A stretch of DNA of 33,130 nucleotides, from assembly GCA_020027875.1 (NCBI GenBank), contig JAHRHA010000061.1, forward strand, positions 1-33,130, in the 5' to 3' direction. This stretch comes from Micromonosporaceae bacterium (lineage in GTDB: Bacteria; Actinomycetota; Actinomycetes; Mycobacteriales; Micromonosporaceae). Positions 23,969 through 32,225 of the stretch are shown piece by piece. Position 1 is the stretch's first letter. Every line of letters starts with the position of its first letter. Position numbers and translations under genes: made by a program. Under the pieces are notes generated by a model. The model was given only the letters and a program-made list of their open reading frames with translations. It was not told the origin of the DNA and made no database searches.

Positions 23969-25298
23969 ATGATCTTGATTTTCTTCTCGTCCGAGGGCTG
24001 GGAGTCCTGGGACGTCGAACGCCGGCCACTGATCCCGGAACGGATGTCGGTGCTGATCGATGAGGACCTGCGGTTCGAGGACGGGCCGGGCATGCCGCGG
24101 CCGACGGTGGCGGTGAACCGATGGCTGCGGGAGCTGCCGGCCAGCGGTGCGCCGGCGCCGAACTCGTGGGAGAACTATGCGCGAGCGATCAAGGAGTGGA
24201 TGGAGTTCCTGACCGAGCACGGCGTGGGGCTGTTCGACTCGCGGGATCGGTTGAAGTTGGGGCTGAGTCGGTATGCCGAGCACCGGGCGAATGGTCCGCT
24301 CAGGCAGCGGTTCGCTGCGAGCACGTGGGGCCAGCACATGAGCATCCTGTCGATGTTCTACCGGTGGGCGCTGGAAGAGGGCCACGCGCAGGCTGAACCA
24401 TTCACCTACAAAACCGCTCGAGCGTTGTTCCACGGCACGGGGCGTGAGGTCCGGGTGAACCTGGCGGTACGCCGGACACCGAAGCCGCACGTGACGATCA
24501 AGTACCTGGAGCCGGACTTCACCGAGCTGTTTCTCAACGGCTTGCGTGGCTTGACCCCGGACGGCGCGTTGGACACCGGGTATCGGGGTCGCGAGGTGGC
24601 CCGCAACGCCGCGGTGGGTGGGCTGGCGTTGGCGACCGGGCTTCGTCTGCAGGAGTTCACCTACTTGTTGACCTGTGAGATCCCGGAGCTGCCGGCCCGA
24701 CCAACGTTGGTCCCGATCCCGTTCCCCGTTCCTGCCGGGGTGACCAAGGGTCGGAAGTTCCGCATCACATGGATCTCCTACAACGCGCTCGTTGCGGTCC
24801 ATCAGTACCTTGAGCTGGACCGCGCTGCGGCTGCTGACGGCTCGGCTTGGCATCCGCCACGACGGTGGGGTGAGCCGTTGTTCGTCACCGCCTCGGACGC
24901 ACGCGGCCAACGGCGTCCGCCGGCGGTGGGACACGCTCACCCCGGGCGAGCGACGCCGGCTGGTCGCCCCTATGGGCGGCTCGTGCGTGCTGGCGCTGAA
25001 GGCCGGTGGCGGGCCGTTCACCGCGTGGCCCGCGGTTTTTGAGCGCACCGCCGACCGGATCCGGACACGATTCGAACCACGGTTCCCCCACGTATATCCC
25101 CACCGGCTCAGGCATTCATTTTCGATGCGAACTCTGGAGTATCTGGTGACGGGTCACTACAGGCAGGCCGCCAAGCTGGTGAAGGACACCGACGCCGATG
25201 CCGCCCTGGTGTTTTATCTGTCCAAAGCGGACCCGCTGCTGGTGCTGCGCGACCTACTCGGTCATTCCTCCGTTCTGACCACGGAAAAGTACCTCCGG
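23969..25298 (+). pseudogene. TR-A: tyrosine recombinase body, frameshifted and cut after the catalytic Tyr
   Basis: A site-specific recombinase with a SAM-like core-binding domain (NSWENYARAIKEWMEFLTEH). The catalytic residues are the first Arg in TGLRLQEFTYL, HRLRH in YPHRLRHSFSM, the GH of LLGHSSVL, and Tyr in TTEKYLR. The frame breaks near 24901: an extra base in GACGCACGCGGCC moves reading to the next frame, which continues to a stop at 25364. Family similarity ends at 25298, and the last codons are foreign. A matching tail exists at 30370-30501. The start is uncertain (ATG 23969, or ATG 24044 further in). Restoring one base and joining the tail would give a full enzyme. Confidence 0.75.
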
Positions 25299-25469
25299 CA
25301 AGGCTCGGGAATTGCATCAGACGGGCGAGAAAGCGCTGGTTGCCTGACGATAGCGGTGTCTTGAGCCTAGCGCGCGGCCGCGACCGGCATGGCGTTGACC
25401 TGCCGGTTTGGACATACGATCCCTTCTAGTGCATGATCTGCCCGCTATCCGGGTGTGTTGGAGGGTGGG

Positions 25470-26594
25470 TTGCGGCGGGTCGATCTGGCGGGTGCGGCGC
25501 ACCTGGAGCTGGTGTCCGGCGTGGTGCAACTGCGCCCGGAGGACGCGATGACGGAGGCCATGCTGCGGGGCTGGCGAGCCCAACAGGCCGCCCGGGGCTT
25601 GAGAGACGACACGATCACCGCGCGGGAGCTGCTAGTTCGCCGGTTCTTGGACTTCACCAACGAGTACCCGTGGCGGTGGACGCCGTCGCATGTGGACGAG
25701 TGGTCGTTGTGGATGACCAGCGAGCGGCGTCTGGCGCCGTCGACGATCCGTGGCTACCAGACGGACCTTCGGCTGTTCACCGAGTTCCTGGCCGACAATG
25801 CGCGTTACGGCTGGGTGTCGGCCTGCGAGAAGGAGTTCGGTCCCGGCGTGCACCCGGTGCCGATCGTGCACGAATGGAATTCGATCGCCCACCTCCAGTC
25901 CTATGAGGGCGACCCGGAGGCCCGGCCGTTCACGCGTGAGGAGCTGCAGCGGTTCCTGGACTACGCCGACGACCAGGTCGACCGGGCGGTCCGCGCGAAA
26001 CGCAAGGGGGCGCTGGCGGCCTACCGGGACGCGACCTTGTTCAAAGTGATGTACGGCTGGGGACTTCGCAGGACTGAGGCGTCGAAGCTGGACTTGACGG
26101 ATTGGGGCCGTAACCCGGCCGCGCCGGAGTTCGGCTGGTACGGGACGCTGCACGTGCGCTACGGCAAGGCCAAGCGCGGCCAGCCGCCCCGTCGCCGCAA
26201 CGTGTTGTCGATGTTCGGTTGGGCGGTGGAGGCGGTGGCCGACTACGTGGAGAACATCCGGCCGAAGTTCGGCTGCGCAGACCACCCGGCGTTGTGGGTG
26301 ACCGAGCGTGGCGGGCGGCTACGGCCTCCGGAGATCAACGCCCGGTTCGAGTCCTATCGAGACGCTTTGAAGTTGCCGAAAACCCTTGTGCCCCATAGCG
26401 TGCGGCATTCATACGTCACGCACAACACCGAGGATGGTGTTGACCGTAGATTCATCCAGGTCCAGGTCGGCCACGAAAGCGACAGCTCGACGGCGATCTA
26501 TACCCACGTCAGCGACGACTTCATGAACACCATGCTCCGCAAGGCACTTGCGCCTGCGTTCGCCCCCACCGCTTTCACATACAAGGATCCCTGA
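25470..26594 (+). CDS. TR-2: complete tyrosine recombinase
   Basis: A recombinase of about 374 residues with the full catalytic set: Arg in YGWGLRRTEASKL, Lys in the RYGKAKRGQPPRRR hairpin, HSVRH in LVPHSVRHSYVTHN, and GHESDSSTAIYTHVSDDF with the nucleophilic Tyr. The N-terminal core-binding domain is present (LAPSTIRGYQTDLRLFTEFL). The start is set at TTG 25470, five bases after GGAGG; GTG 25455 is also in frame. It should cleave and rejoin DNA at specific sites to move the element. Its stop overlaps the next ATG (TGATG), so expression is coupled. Confidence 0.9.
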   Translation: MRRVDLAGAAHLELVSGVVQLRPEDAMTEAMLRGWRAQQAARGLRDDTITARELLVRRFLDFTNEYPWRWTPSHVDEWSLWMTSERRLAPSTIRGYQTDLRLFTEFLADNARYGWVSACEKEFGPGVHPVPIVHEWNSIAHLQSYEGDPEARPFTREELQRFLDYADDQVDRAVRAKRKGALAAYRDATLFKVMYGWGLRRTEASKLDLTDWGRNPAAPEFGWYGTLHVRYGKAKRGQPPRRRNVLSMFGWAVEAVADYVENIRPKFGCADHPALWVTERGGRLRPPEINARFESYRDALKLPKTLVPHSVRHSYVTHNTEDGVDRRFIQVQVGHESDSSTAIYTHVSDDFMNTMLRKALAPAFAPTAFTYKDP

Positions 26595-26932
26595 TGGCCG
26601 CCAAACTCGACTATCGCTGGAACCTGCGCAGGGTCATGGCCGACCGTGGCATGTTCCAGACCACCGACCTGATTGGCCCGCTGGCGCAGCGGGGCATCGC
26701 GTTGTCCTCCAGTCAGGTCTACCGGCTGGTCACCGAACGCCCTGAGCGGCTGAGCCTGAAGGTCCTCATGGCGCTGCTGGACGTCCTCGACTGCACGATG
26801 GACGAGCTCATCGAGCCGTTCGCGCAAGCCAGCGGCGCGAGCACCCGGAAGAAGAAGGCGGTCGGTGCCGAGGCCGGCGTCGGTGATCAGCGCCCCCGGC
26901 GAGCCCGCATCCATGGTGCCGGACGGCCGTGA
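26594..26932 (+). CDS. small Cro/C1-type HTH protein
   Basis: A 112-residue protein whose first 75 residues form an XRE-like helix-turn-helix domain (MFQTTDLIGPLAQRGIALSS, SQVYRLVTERPERLSLKVLM, ALLDVLDCTMDELIEPF), like small phage or MerR/Cro-type regulators. The rest is basic and probably disordered (STRKKKAV). It is coupled on both sides: ATG overlaps the TR-2 stop, and its own stop overlaps the GTG of the next gene. It may act as a directionality factor, accessory DNA-binding protein or repressor of the operon; which one is not shown. Confidence 0.85.
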   Translation: MAAKLDYRWNLRRVMADRGMFQTTDLIGPLAQRGIALSSSQVYRLVTERPERLSLKVLMALLDVLDCTMDELIEPFAQASGASTRKKKAVGAEAGVGDQRPRRARIHGAGRP

Positions 26933-29343
26933 CCACACCCGAGCTCCCTGACCGGGCCGTGTCCGACCCGATCGGACTGATCGTGGACGTGGTGGCGACA
27001 GTCGAGCACCAGCTCGCGCGTGAGCGGATCCGCGCCGTGGCCACCGCCGTCGCGGGAGGCCGCGCGAAGTCGCGGCGCCTGGCGGCGGCCCTGGTCGAGC
27101 GTCCCGCAGTGCTGGCCGACGGCCGGTCCCCGGCGCCCCGAGCGGTTGGCGACCTACTCCTCGCGCTGCGCGAGGCCGGCGCCACGGCGGTCTCGCCGCC
27201 GTGCTGCGCGGAGTGCGGCAAGCAACTGCGGACCTTCCAACGCCGCGGCCAGGACTGGTACTGCGCGGTCTGTGAGCAGCACACCGAACCGTGCGCCGCG
27301 TGCGGGAACACCAGACAGATCCACTCCCGGGACCGGGCGGGACAGCCACGATGCGCGAAGTGCCCGGACGTTGACGGCCGCGACCCGATCATGGTGATCC
27401 ACAGCCTGATCGCCGAGCTGGACCCTGATGCCGACCGGGAAACGATCGCCGCCGCCGTGCGCCGTTCGGCGCCTCGGTCCTCATATCAGCAGAAACTGGC
27501 CTGGGCATTGGAAGCCCAACCCGCGTTGCTGACTGGGGACGGGCATCTCGCGCCGCTGCGTGCGATCCCGCGGCTGGTTGACCTGCTGCATGCCGCCGGG
27601 GTGGGAGGGGTCGTCCGGCCGGCCTGCCCCCGCTGTCACCGGGTTGTGCGCATCGACAAGCCACTCGACGGGATGCGGGTCTGCCGCACCTGCATCGCCC
27701 ACTCCCGGATCGAGAAGTGCGTGCGCTGCGGAGCCCGCCGCGAGCCGGTCACGCGCGACGACCGCGGCAGGCCGCTGTGCGCGAACTGCTTCATCACCGA
27801 CCCGGCGAACCTGGAGACCTGTGTCCACTGCGGTCGCCGCCGACGGGTCGAACGGCGAACCCGGCAAGGACCGCTGTGCTCCCGTTGCCCCGCACTCCCG
27901 CTCCTGACCTGCTCAATCTGCCGCGAGACCACACCCTGCGGCATCTCCCGCGCCACCGGCCAGCCCTGGTGTCCAGCCTGCCAGCGCCGGTCCGCTGCCT
28001 GCTCGGCATGCGGCCGCCACTCATCGATCGTCTCCGGCAACCTGACCGACCCGCTCTGCGCCGACTGCACCACCCCTGCGTCCTGGCTCGACTGCCCCAC
28101 CTGCGGCGACCCCGACCACCCCAATCCGGGCCACTGCGCCCGCTGTCTGATCAACCGGCGCCTCGACGACCTGATGGGCCCCTCCACCCACTCCCTGCCA
28201 CCAGGGCTGCAGGCCCTCCGCCGCGACATCGCCACCACCGAGCACCCCATCACCGCGATGCGCTGGCTGACCAAACCGGCCATCGCCCCAGTACTGTCCG
28301 ACCTCGCCGCCGGCCGAACTCCGCTCACGCACCAAGCGCTCGACGAACTGCCCGACAGCCAACCCCTCGCGCATCTGCGCCAAACGCTCGTGGCCGTCGG
28401 CGCCCTGCCCGAACGCGACGAGCTCATGGTCCGCCTCGAAGCCTTCATCGCCGAACTGCTGGCCTCCCAACACGACACCGAGCGGCGAAGGCTATTGCAC
28501 CGCTACCTGATCTGGCACCTGGTCAGACGCATCCGCAGCCGCAACAACGGCCGGCCCACCACTCGACAGCAGTCCCTCATGATCCGACGACTCGCCCGCG
28601 GCGCGGTCGCGTTCCTGGACTGGCTTGGCGCACAAAACCTCACCCTGGGCAACTGCCAACAAGCCGACCTCGATCGTTGGCTCACTGATGAGTCGGCCAC
28701 CTACCGCGAGGAAACGGGCCGGCTCATCCGCTGGGCCCACGCCAACAAGCTCACCACCGCCCACGTCGCCTCCACCAGATGGAACGGCCCAGCCCAAGCC
28801 CTGGACCATCAACATCGCTGGGAGGTCACCCGCCGGCTCCTACATGACGACCACCTCAAAGCAGAAGACCGCCTCGCCGGCCTGCTCGTCCTCCTCTACG
28901 CCCAGGGAGCAACAGCGATCAGCCGCATGACCGTCGGCCACATCCAGGTCGGCGCCGACGACGTACGCCTCCACCTCGGACGTGTTCCCATCCAACTGCC
29001 CGAGCCCGTCGCCACACTCGCCCGCACCGTCGTCTCCAACCGCAAGGGCCACGCGACCATCGGAGCCCTGACGCCCTCACCCTGGCTCTTCCCCGGCGGC
29101 CAGCCCGGACGACCGATCAGCAGCGCACGACTGACCCACCGGCTTAACAACCTCGGGATCTGCCCCAACCAGGCCCGCAGCACCGCGCTCTTCCAACTCG
29201 CCACCGAGATCCCTGCCGCGATCCTCGCCCGAACCCTGGGCATCCACACCGACGTCGCCGTCATCTGGCAGCGCCACTCCGCAGGCGACTGGGCCACCTA
29301 CGCCGCCCACGTCAGCCGTCGAACGTCCTCCCAGGAGCACTGA
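26929..29343 (+). CDS. 804-residue protein: sixteen CxxC motifs plus recombinase-like C-terminus
   Basis: The N-terminal 90 residues are helical. Residues about 93-405 hold sixteen CxxC pairs (for example CAEC, CAVC, CAAC, CPRC, CVRCG, CVHC, CSIC, CSACG, CPTCG), enough for about eight zinc ribbons. The C-terminal third resembles a tyrosine recombinase fold: a core-binding-like helix set (AVAFLDWLGAQNLTLGNCQQ), then LLVLLYAQGATAISRMTVGH, a PWLFPGGQPGRPISSARLTH segment and LGIHTDVAVIWQRHSAGDWA. The HxxR box is reduced to QARSTAL and the Tyr is not in a standard setting, so it may be a non-catalytic partner of TR-2. GTG start, four-base overlap with the HTH gene. Exact role unknown. Confidence 0.82.
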   Translation: MTTPELPDRAVSDPIGLIVDVVATVEHQLARERIRAVATAVAGGRAKSRRLAAALVERPAVLADGRSPAPRAVGDLLLALREAGATAVSPPCCAECGKQLRTFQRRGQDWYCAVCEQHTEPCAACGNTRQIHSRDRAGQPRCAKCPDVDGRDPIMVIHSLIAELDPDADRETIAAAVRRSAPRSSYQQKLAWALEAQPALLTGDGHLAPLRAIPRLVDLLHAAGVGGVVRPACPRCHRVVRIDKPLDGMRVCRTCIAHSRIEKCVRCGARREPVTRDDRGRPLCANCFITDPANLETCVHCGRRRRVERRTRQGPLCSRCPALPLLTCSICRETTPCGISRATGQPWCPACQRRSAACSACGRHSSIVSGNLTDPLCADCTTPASWLDCPTCGDPDHPNPGHCARCLINRRLDDLMGPSTHSLPPGLQALRRDIATTEHPITAMRWLTKPAIAPVLSDLAAGRTPLTHQALDELPDSQPLAHLRQTLVAVGALPERDELMVRLEAFIAELLASQHDTERRRLLHRYLIWHLVRRIRSRNNGRPTTRQQSLMIRRLARGAVAFLDWLGAQNLTLGNCQQADLDRWLTDESATYREETGRLIRWAHANKLTTAHVASTRWNGPAQALDHQHRWEVTRRLLHDDHLKAEDRLAGLLVLLYAQGATAISRMTVGHIQVGADDVRLHLGRVPIQLPEPVATLARTVVSNRKGHATIGALTPSPWLFPGGQPGRPISSARLTHRLNNLGICPNQARSTALFQLATEIPAAILARTLGIHTDVAVIWQRHSAGDWATYAAHVSRRTSSQEH

Positions 29344-29510
29344 TGATATGTCAGCGGCCAGTTGGACTTCCCCGTCGCCAGTTGGTGCGGAGGTATCTGG
29401 CCGCCGACGGCTACGGAGGGTGGCATCGGCTGGAGCGGATGCTCGCCGCAGAGGGCGTCGCGCAGCCGGCTCTGGTAGCTGCGCCCGTTCAAGGCCGCGC
29501 TGTCACGTAG
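29343..29510 (+). CDS. small coupled ORF of 55 residues, unknown
   Basis: ATG 29343 overlaps the stop of the zinc-ribbon gene (TGATG), as in the two junctions before it. The product is basic (LPRRQLVRRYLAADGYGGWH, then RLERMLAAEGVAQPA). It shows no recognised domain but could be a short DNA-binding peptide. The overlap is the main evidence; it could be chance. Confidence 0.4.
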   Translation: MICQRPVGLPRRQLVRRYLAADGYGGWHRLERMLAAEGVAQPALVAAPVQGRAVT

Positions 29511-29580
29511 GTCGTCCTCAGCAGAACTTCCCCAAGGAATGCATGTGATCGGTCACCGGGTAGTCCGCGAGAATCCCCCC

Positions 29581-30186
29581 ATGTCCCAGGCCACGTTGCA
29601 AACCAGCCGCATCCGGCTCGCCCCGCTGTCCGACGAACACCTGGAGCATGAGATCGAACTCGACTCTGATCCCGAGGTCATGCGCTACCTCGGCGACGGC
29701 CGGCCCCGTACCCGTGAGGAGGTCGAGACTCTGCATCGCGGTCGGCTCGCGGCGGCGACCCACGTTCCGGGACTCGGCTTCTGGGCCGGTTTCGTCAACG
29801 AAGAGTTCGTTGGCTGGTGGATCCTGGAGCCACCGGAGCGCGCCGATCAAGGCCCAGTCGATGGACAGGCCGAACTTGGCTACCGGCTCCTGCGTCGCCA
29901 TTGGCGCAAGGGCTTGGCCAGTGAGGGAGCGCGCGAGCTGATCCGGCACGGGTTCGAAGACCTCGGACTGACCCGAGTCTTCGCAGAGACGATGGCGGTC
30001 AACGCCGCCTCCCGCGCGACGATGGCGGCGGTTGGCATGCAACACGTGCGCACGTTCCACATGGAGTGGGAGGAGCCGCTTCCCGGAAGTGAGCTCGGCG
30101 AAGTCGAGTACGCGATCTCACGGCAGCTGTGGCTGGCTCACCGGTCCACCCAAGCGCATCACTGCGCTACGCCGCAACGCCGCTGA
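29581..30186 (+). CDS. GNAT-family N-acetyltransferase (RimJ-like), island cargo
   Basis: A 201-residue acetyltransferase with LQTSRIRLAPLSDEHLEHEI at the N-terminus. The acetyl-CoA loop is in AELGYRLLRRHWRKGLASEG, with HWRKGLA replacing the usual WGRGxA, followed by FEDLGLTRVFAETMAVNAAS and RATMAAVGM. ATG 29581 is preferred; ATG 29539 is in frame but its AAGGA site is directly against the codon. It follows the recombinase operon on the same strand and sits inside the inserted segment, so it is probably a passenger. Substrate unknown; resistance enzymes share this fold. Confidence 0.85.
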   Translation: MSQATLQTSRIRLAPLSDEHLEHEIELDSDPEVMRYLGDGRPRTREEVETLHRGRLAAATHVPGLGFWAGFVNEEFVGWWILEPPERADQGPVDGQAELGYRLLRRHWRKGLASEGARELIRHGFEDLGLTRVFAETMAVNAASRATMAAVGMQHVRTFHMEWEEPLPGSELGEVEYAISRQLWLAHRSTQAHHCATPQRR

Positions 30187-30369
30187 CATCGCCGATGGTT
30201 GCGCCTACCACCGCGCGAGCTGGCTGGACCGACCACAGACCATGAGACCGCAAACGGCCGTCCCCGGGAATCCCGATCCTTGTACGCTCGCTCGCCTCCG
30301 GAGAGGGTGCGAAATGTCCCTCACCCAGCACCCATTCCGACAATTCCAATATCTGACGTCACCATTTGC
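30187..30369. other. short non-coding end of the inserted segment
   Basis: No gene seen. The last 40 bases are AT-richer than the neighbourhood and include CAATTCC (30341-30347), the possible partner of GGAATTG at the left end. The right boundary of the insertion is placed here because TR-A-like coding sequence resumes at 30370. Confidence 0.4.
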
Positions 30370-30501
30370 CTGGACACGACTCGGATCTACCGGGAAGCCT
30401 ACGAGCAGTCTGGCATTGCCGATGGGCTGCTGGACGAGGCCCGGGCCGAACAGGAAGCCGATGCCGAGTTCCGCGCGGACACCTACGGCGGGTTGCGCTG
30501 A
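30370..30501 (+). pseudogene. detached C-terminal tail of TR-A
   Basis: In frame with the TGA at 30499-30501 this stretch reads LDTTRIYREAYEQSGIADGL then LDEARAEQEADAEFRAD. From memory, recombinases of the TR-A group continue after the catalytic TTEKYLR with a segment like RLDTTRIYREAYE, and TR-A at 25298 stops exactly at TTEKYLR. The tail has no start codon of its own and its stop overlaps the ATG of TR-B, so it is the original end of the gene upstream of TR-B. Confidence 0.65.
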
Positions 30502-32225
30502 TGCCGGCCTCACTCACCGACGACCGGCTGGGCATCGTCTGCGTGTTCAGCGACGGCAGCACGGCCGAGTTTGACCTGGATGGCTTACCGTGTCCCGCGT
30601 TGGCGCGTGATCTGCTCGTCGGCCTGGTCGAGCTGATCCACCCGCACGGCACGGTGGACGCGGCCGGCTCGGTCGGGCACTACACGCAGTCCATCCGCGA
30701 CATGAGCCGGAAGCTTGCTGCGGGAGGATTCACGGGCAGGGTGGCCGATCTGCGCCGGCCGCAGATGGCCGAGTATTGGATGGCCGCCACGGGTCCACGG
30801 GAGGCGTGCACTCGCCGGTTGCTCCAAGGGTTCCAGTCGGCCGGCGGGCATCTGGAGGCCAAGGTGGCCGAGCTCGCGGCTGGCCGGGCCTACAACCCCC
30901 AGCGAAACCACCGCCAGCTGCCGCCCTACCACGAGGCCGAGTGGTACCGGCTGACTCGGACCTGCGGCGCGATCGTCGATGAGTCCTTTGCCTTGCACAA
31001 GCGCGCCCTGGCCGCGGCCGAACGGGGACGGCACCCCCGCGACGGTGGGTGGAGCGGGGACAACCTGCGATGGTTGCTGGCCCGGGTCGGCCCAGTCGGC
31101 ATCGTGGGCTTCGGGCTGCATCTGGGCTGCTCCGACAATGTTGTACGCCAGCGTGGCGGAGTCCTCGAAGCGAGCAAGGACCTGTTCCCCGGCCTCGACG
31201 TGGTGATCGCCTACCGGCTGCTGTTCGGCATCTACTCCGGCATCGTCCCGGATGGCATCGACGACCTGGTCACCGACGACGTCGACTGGGCTGGGGACTC
31301 CACGATCCTGCTGTCCTACGTCAAGGGCAGGACCGCCGCCGAGAGCCTGAACCTGCCCCGACGAGCGGTGCGACTTTTGGAGCAGTGGCTGGGACACTCG
31401 GCCCTGCTGCGCAGCCACGTCAGCCCGCAGGACCGCCCACAACTGTGGCTGCGGCTGCGCACGCCTGGCGGAGCCGAGATGTCGGCGAAGGCCGGAGCGG
31501 CCAGCCGAGTGGCCATCCAACGCTGGGTGGCCCGCCACGGCGTGACCGGTGAGGACGGCAAACCGTTGAAGGTGCACCGGTCACGGATTCGCACGACGCA
31601 CCAGTCCATGCGGGACAAGAGCACGTGGGCTGGCCGTGGCCGAGCGACCATCGACCCCAACCACAGTTCCCAGGTGGAGGGCGATCACTACCTGACCGCG
31701 ACGACCCCGTCTCAGCGGCAGGCCGTGGAGGCCATTGTCGAGGACGCCCAGCACGACCTGCTGCGCCGGGCCCATCCGCCCACGGTCGTGACCGATGAGG
31801 ACGCTGCCGCCCTCGTCCGTGACTACCCGCGGCTGACCGCCGCTCTCGGCCTCGATGACACCGTGATCGCCGAACTCGTCGGCGGGGCAATGGACGTATT
31901 CACCGCGGCGTGCGCCGATCAGCTATCCGGGCTGCACGGCCCGAAAGGCAAACCCTGTCCGGCACGGCCCTGGGTGTGTCTGCTCTGCCCGCTGGCGGTG
32001 TTCGCGCCCCGACACGCGGCAAACTTGTTGCGGCTCAAGGCCTTCTTCTCCCGGCAGTGGCAGCAGATGCCCGCCGCCCAGTTCATGGCCATCTTCGGTC
32101 CGTACTCCCAGCGGATCGGCCAGGTTCTCGACCGCTTCGACCCCGCTGTCCTGGCCCGTGCCGCACACGACGTCGGCGACCGTGATGACGAACTTCCCTT
32201 GCGTCCAGAGGAGTCCACCCGATGA
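30501..32225 (+). CDS. TR-B: large tyrosine-recombinase-like protein
   Basis: A 574-residue protein of the recombinase trio. After an N-terminal domain (residues 1-200) comes a catalytic-type region: GIYSGIVPDGIDDLVTDDVD, STILLSYVKGRTAAESLNLP (the conserved Lys hairpin), then KVHRSRIRTTHQSM in place of the HxxR box and GDHYLTATTPSQRQAVEAIV with the candidate nucleophilic Tyr. A C-terminal Cys cluster, CPARPWVCLLCPLAVFAPRH (about residues 485-504), is typical of this subgroup and could bind zinc. ATG overlaps the TR-A tail stop (TGATG) and the stop overlaps TR-C (ATGA), so all three were one coupled operon. Confidence 0.82.
   Translation: MPASLTDDRLGIVCVFSDGSTAEFDLDGLPCPALARDLLVGLVELIHPHGTVDAAGSVGHYTQSIRDMSRKLAAGGFTGRVADLRRPQMAEYWMAATGPREACTRRLLQGFQSAGGHLEAKVAELAAGRAYNPQRNHRQLPPYHEAEWYRLTRTCGAIVDESFALHKRALAAAERGRHPRDGGWSGDNLRWLLARVGPVGIVGFGLHLGCSDNVVRQRGGVLEASKDLFPGLDVVIAYRLLFGIYSGIVPDGIDDLVTDDVDWAGDSTILLSYVKGRTAAESLNLPRRAVRLLEQWLGHSALLRSHVSPQDRPQLWLRLRTPGGAEMSAKAGAASRVAIQRWVARHGVTGEDGKPLKVHRSRIRTTHQSMRDKSTWAGRGRATIDPNHSSQVEGDHYLTATTPSQRQAVEAIVEDAQHDLLRRAHPPTVVTDEDAAALVRDYPRLTAALGLDDTVIAELVGGAMDVFTAACADQLSGLHGPKGKPCPARPWVCLLCPLAVFAPRHAANLLRLKAFFSRQWQQMPAAQFMAIFGPYSQRIGQVLDRFDPAVLARAAHDVGDRDDELPLRPEESTR

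Larger units (their letters stand above)
25299..30369. mobile_element. about 5-kb recombinase operon inserted within the TR-A gene
   Basis: The two ends are inferred from where TR-A similarity stops (25298) and resumes (30370). Inside lie a coupled operon of tyrosine recombinase, HTH protein, zinc-ribbon protein and small ORF, then a GNAT gene. A 7-base inverted match, GGAATTG at 25308-25314 and CAATTCC at 30341-30347, lies close to both ends but is short enough to be chance. No target-site duplication was found by eye. Confidence 0.5.

Noticed and set aside
27636..28478. 280-codon minus-strand frame opposite the zinc-ribbon gene
   Set aside because: Only the complement of the CxxC-rich gene; no recognisable domain.
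25308..30347. GGAATTG/CAATTCC as terminal inverted repeats of the inserted operon
   Set aside because: Seven bases is too short to be sure over this distance, no target duplication is seen, and about 20 bases remain between the right copy and the resumed TR-A sequence. Kept only as a remark.
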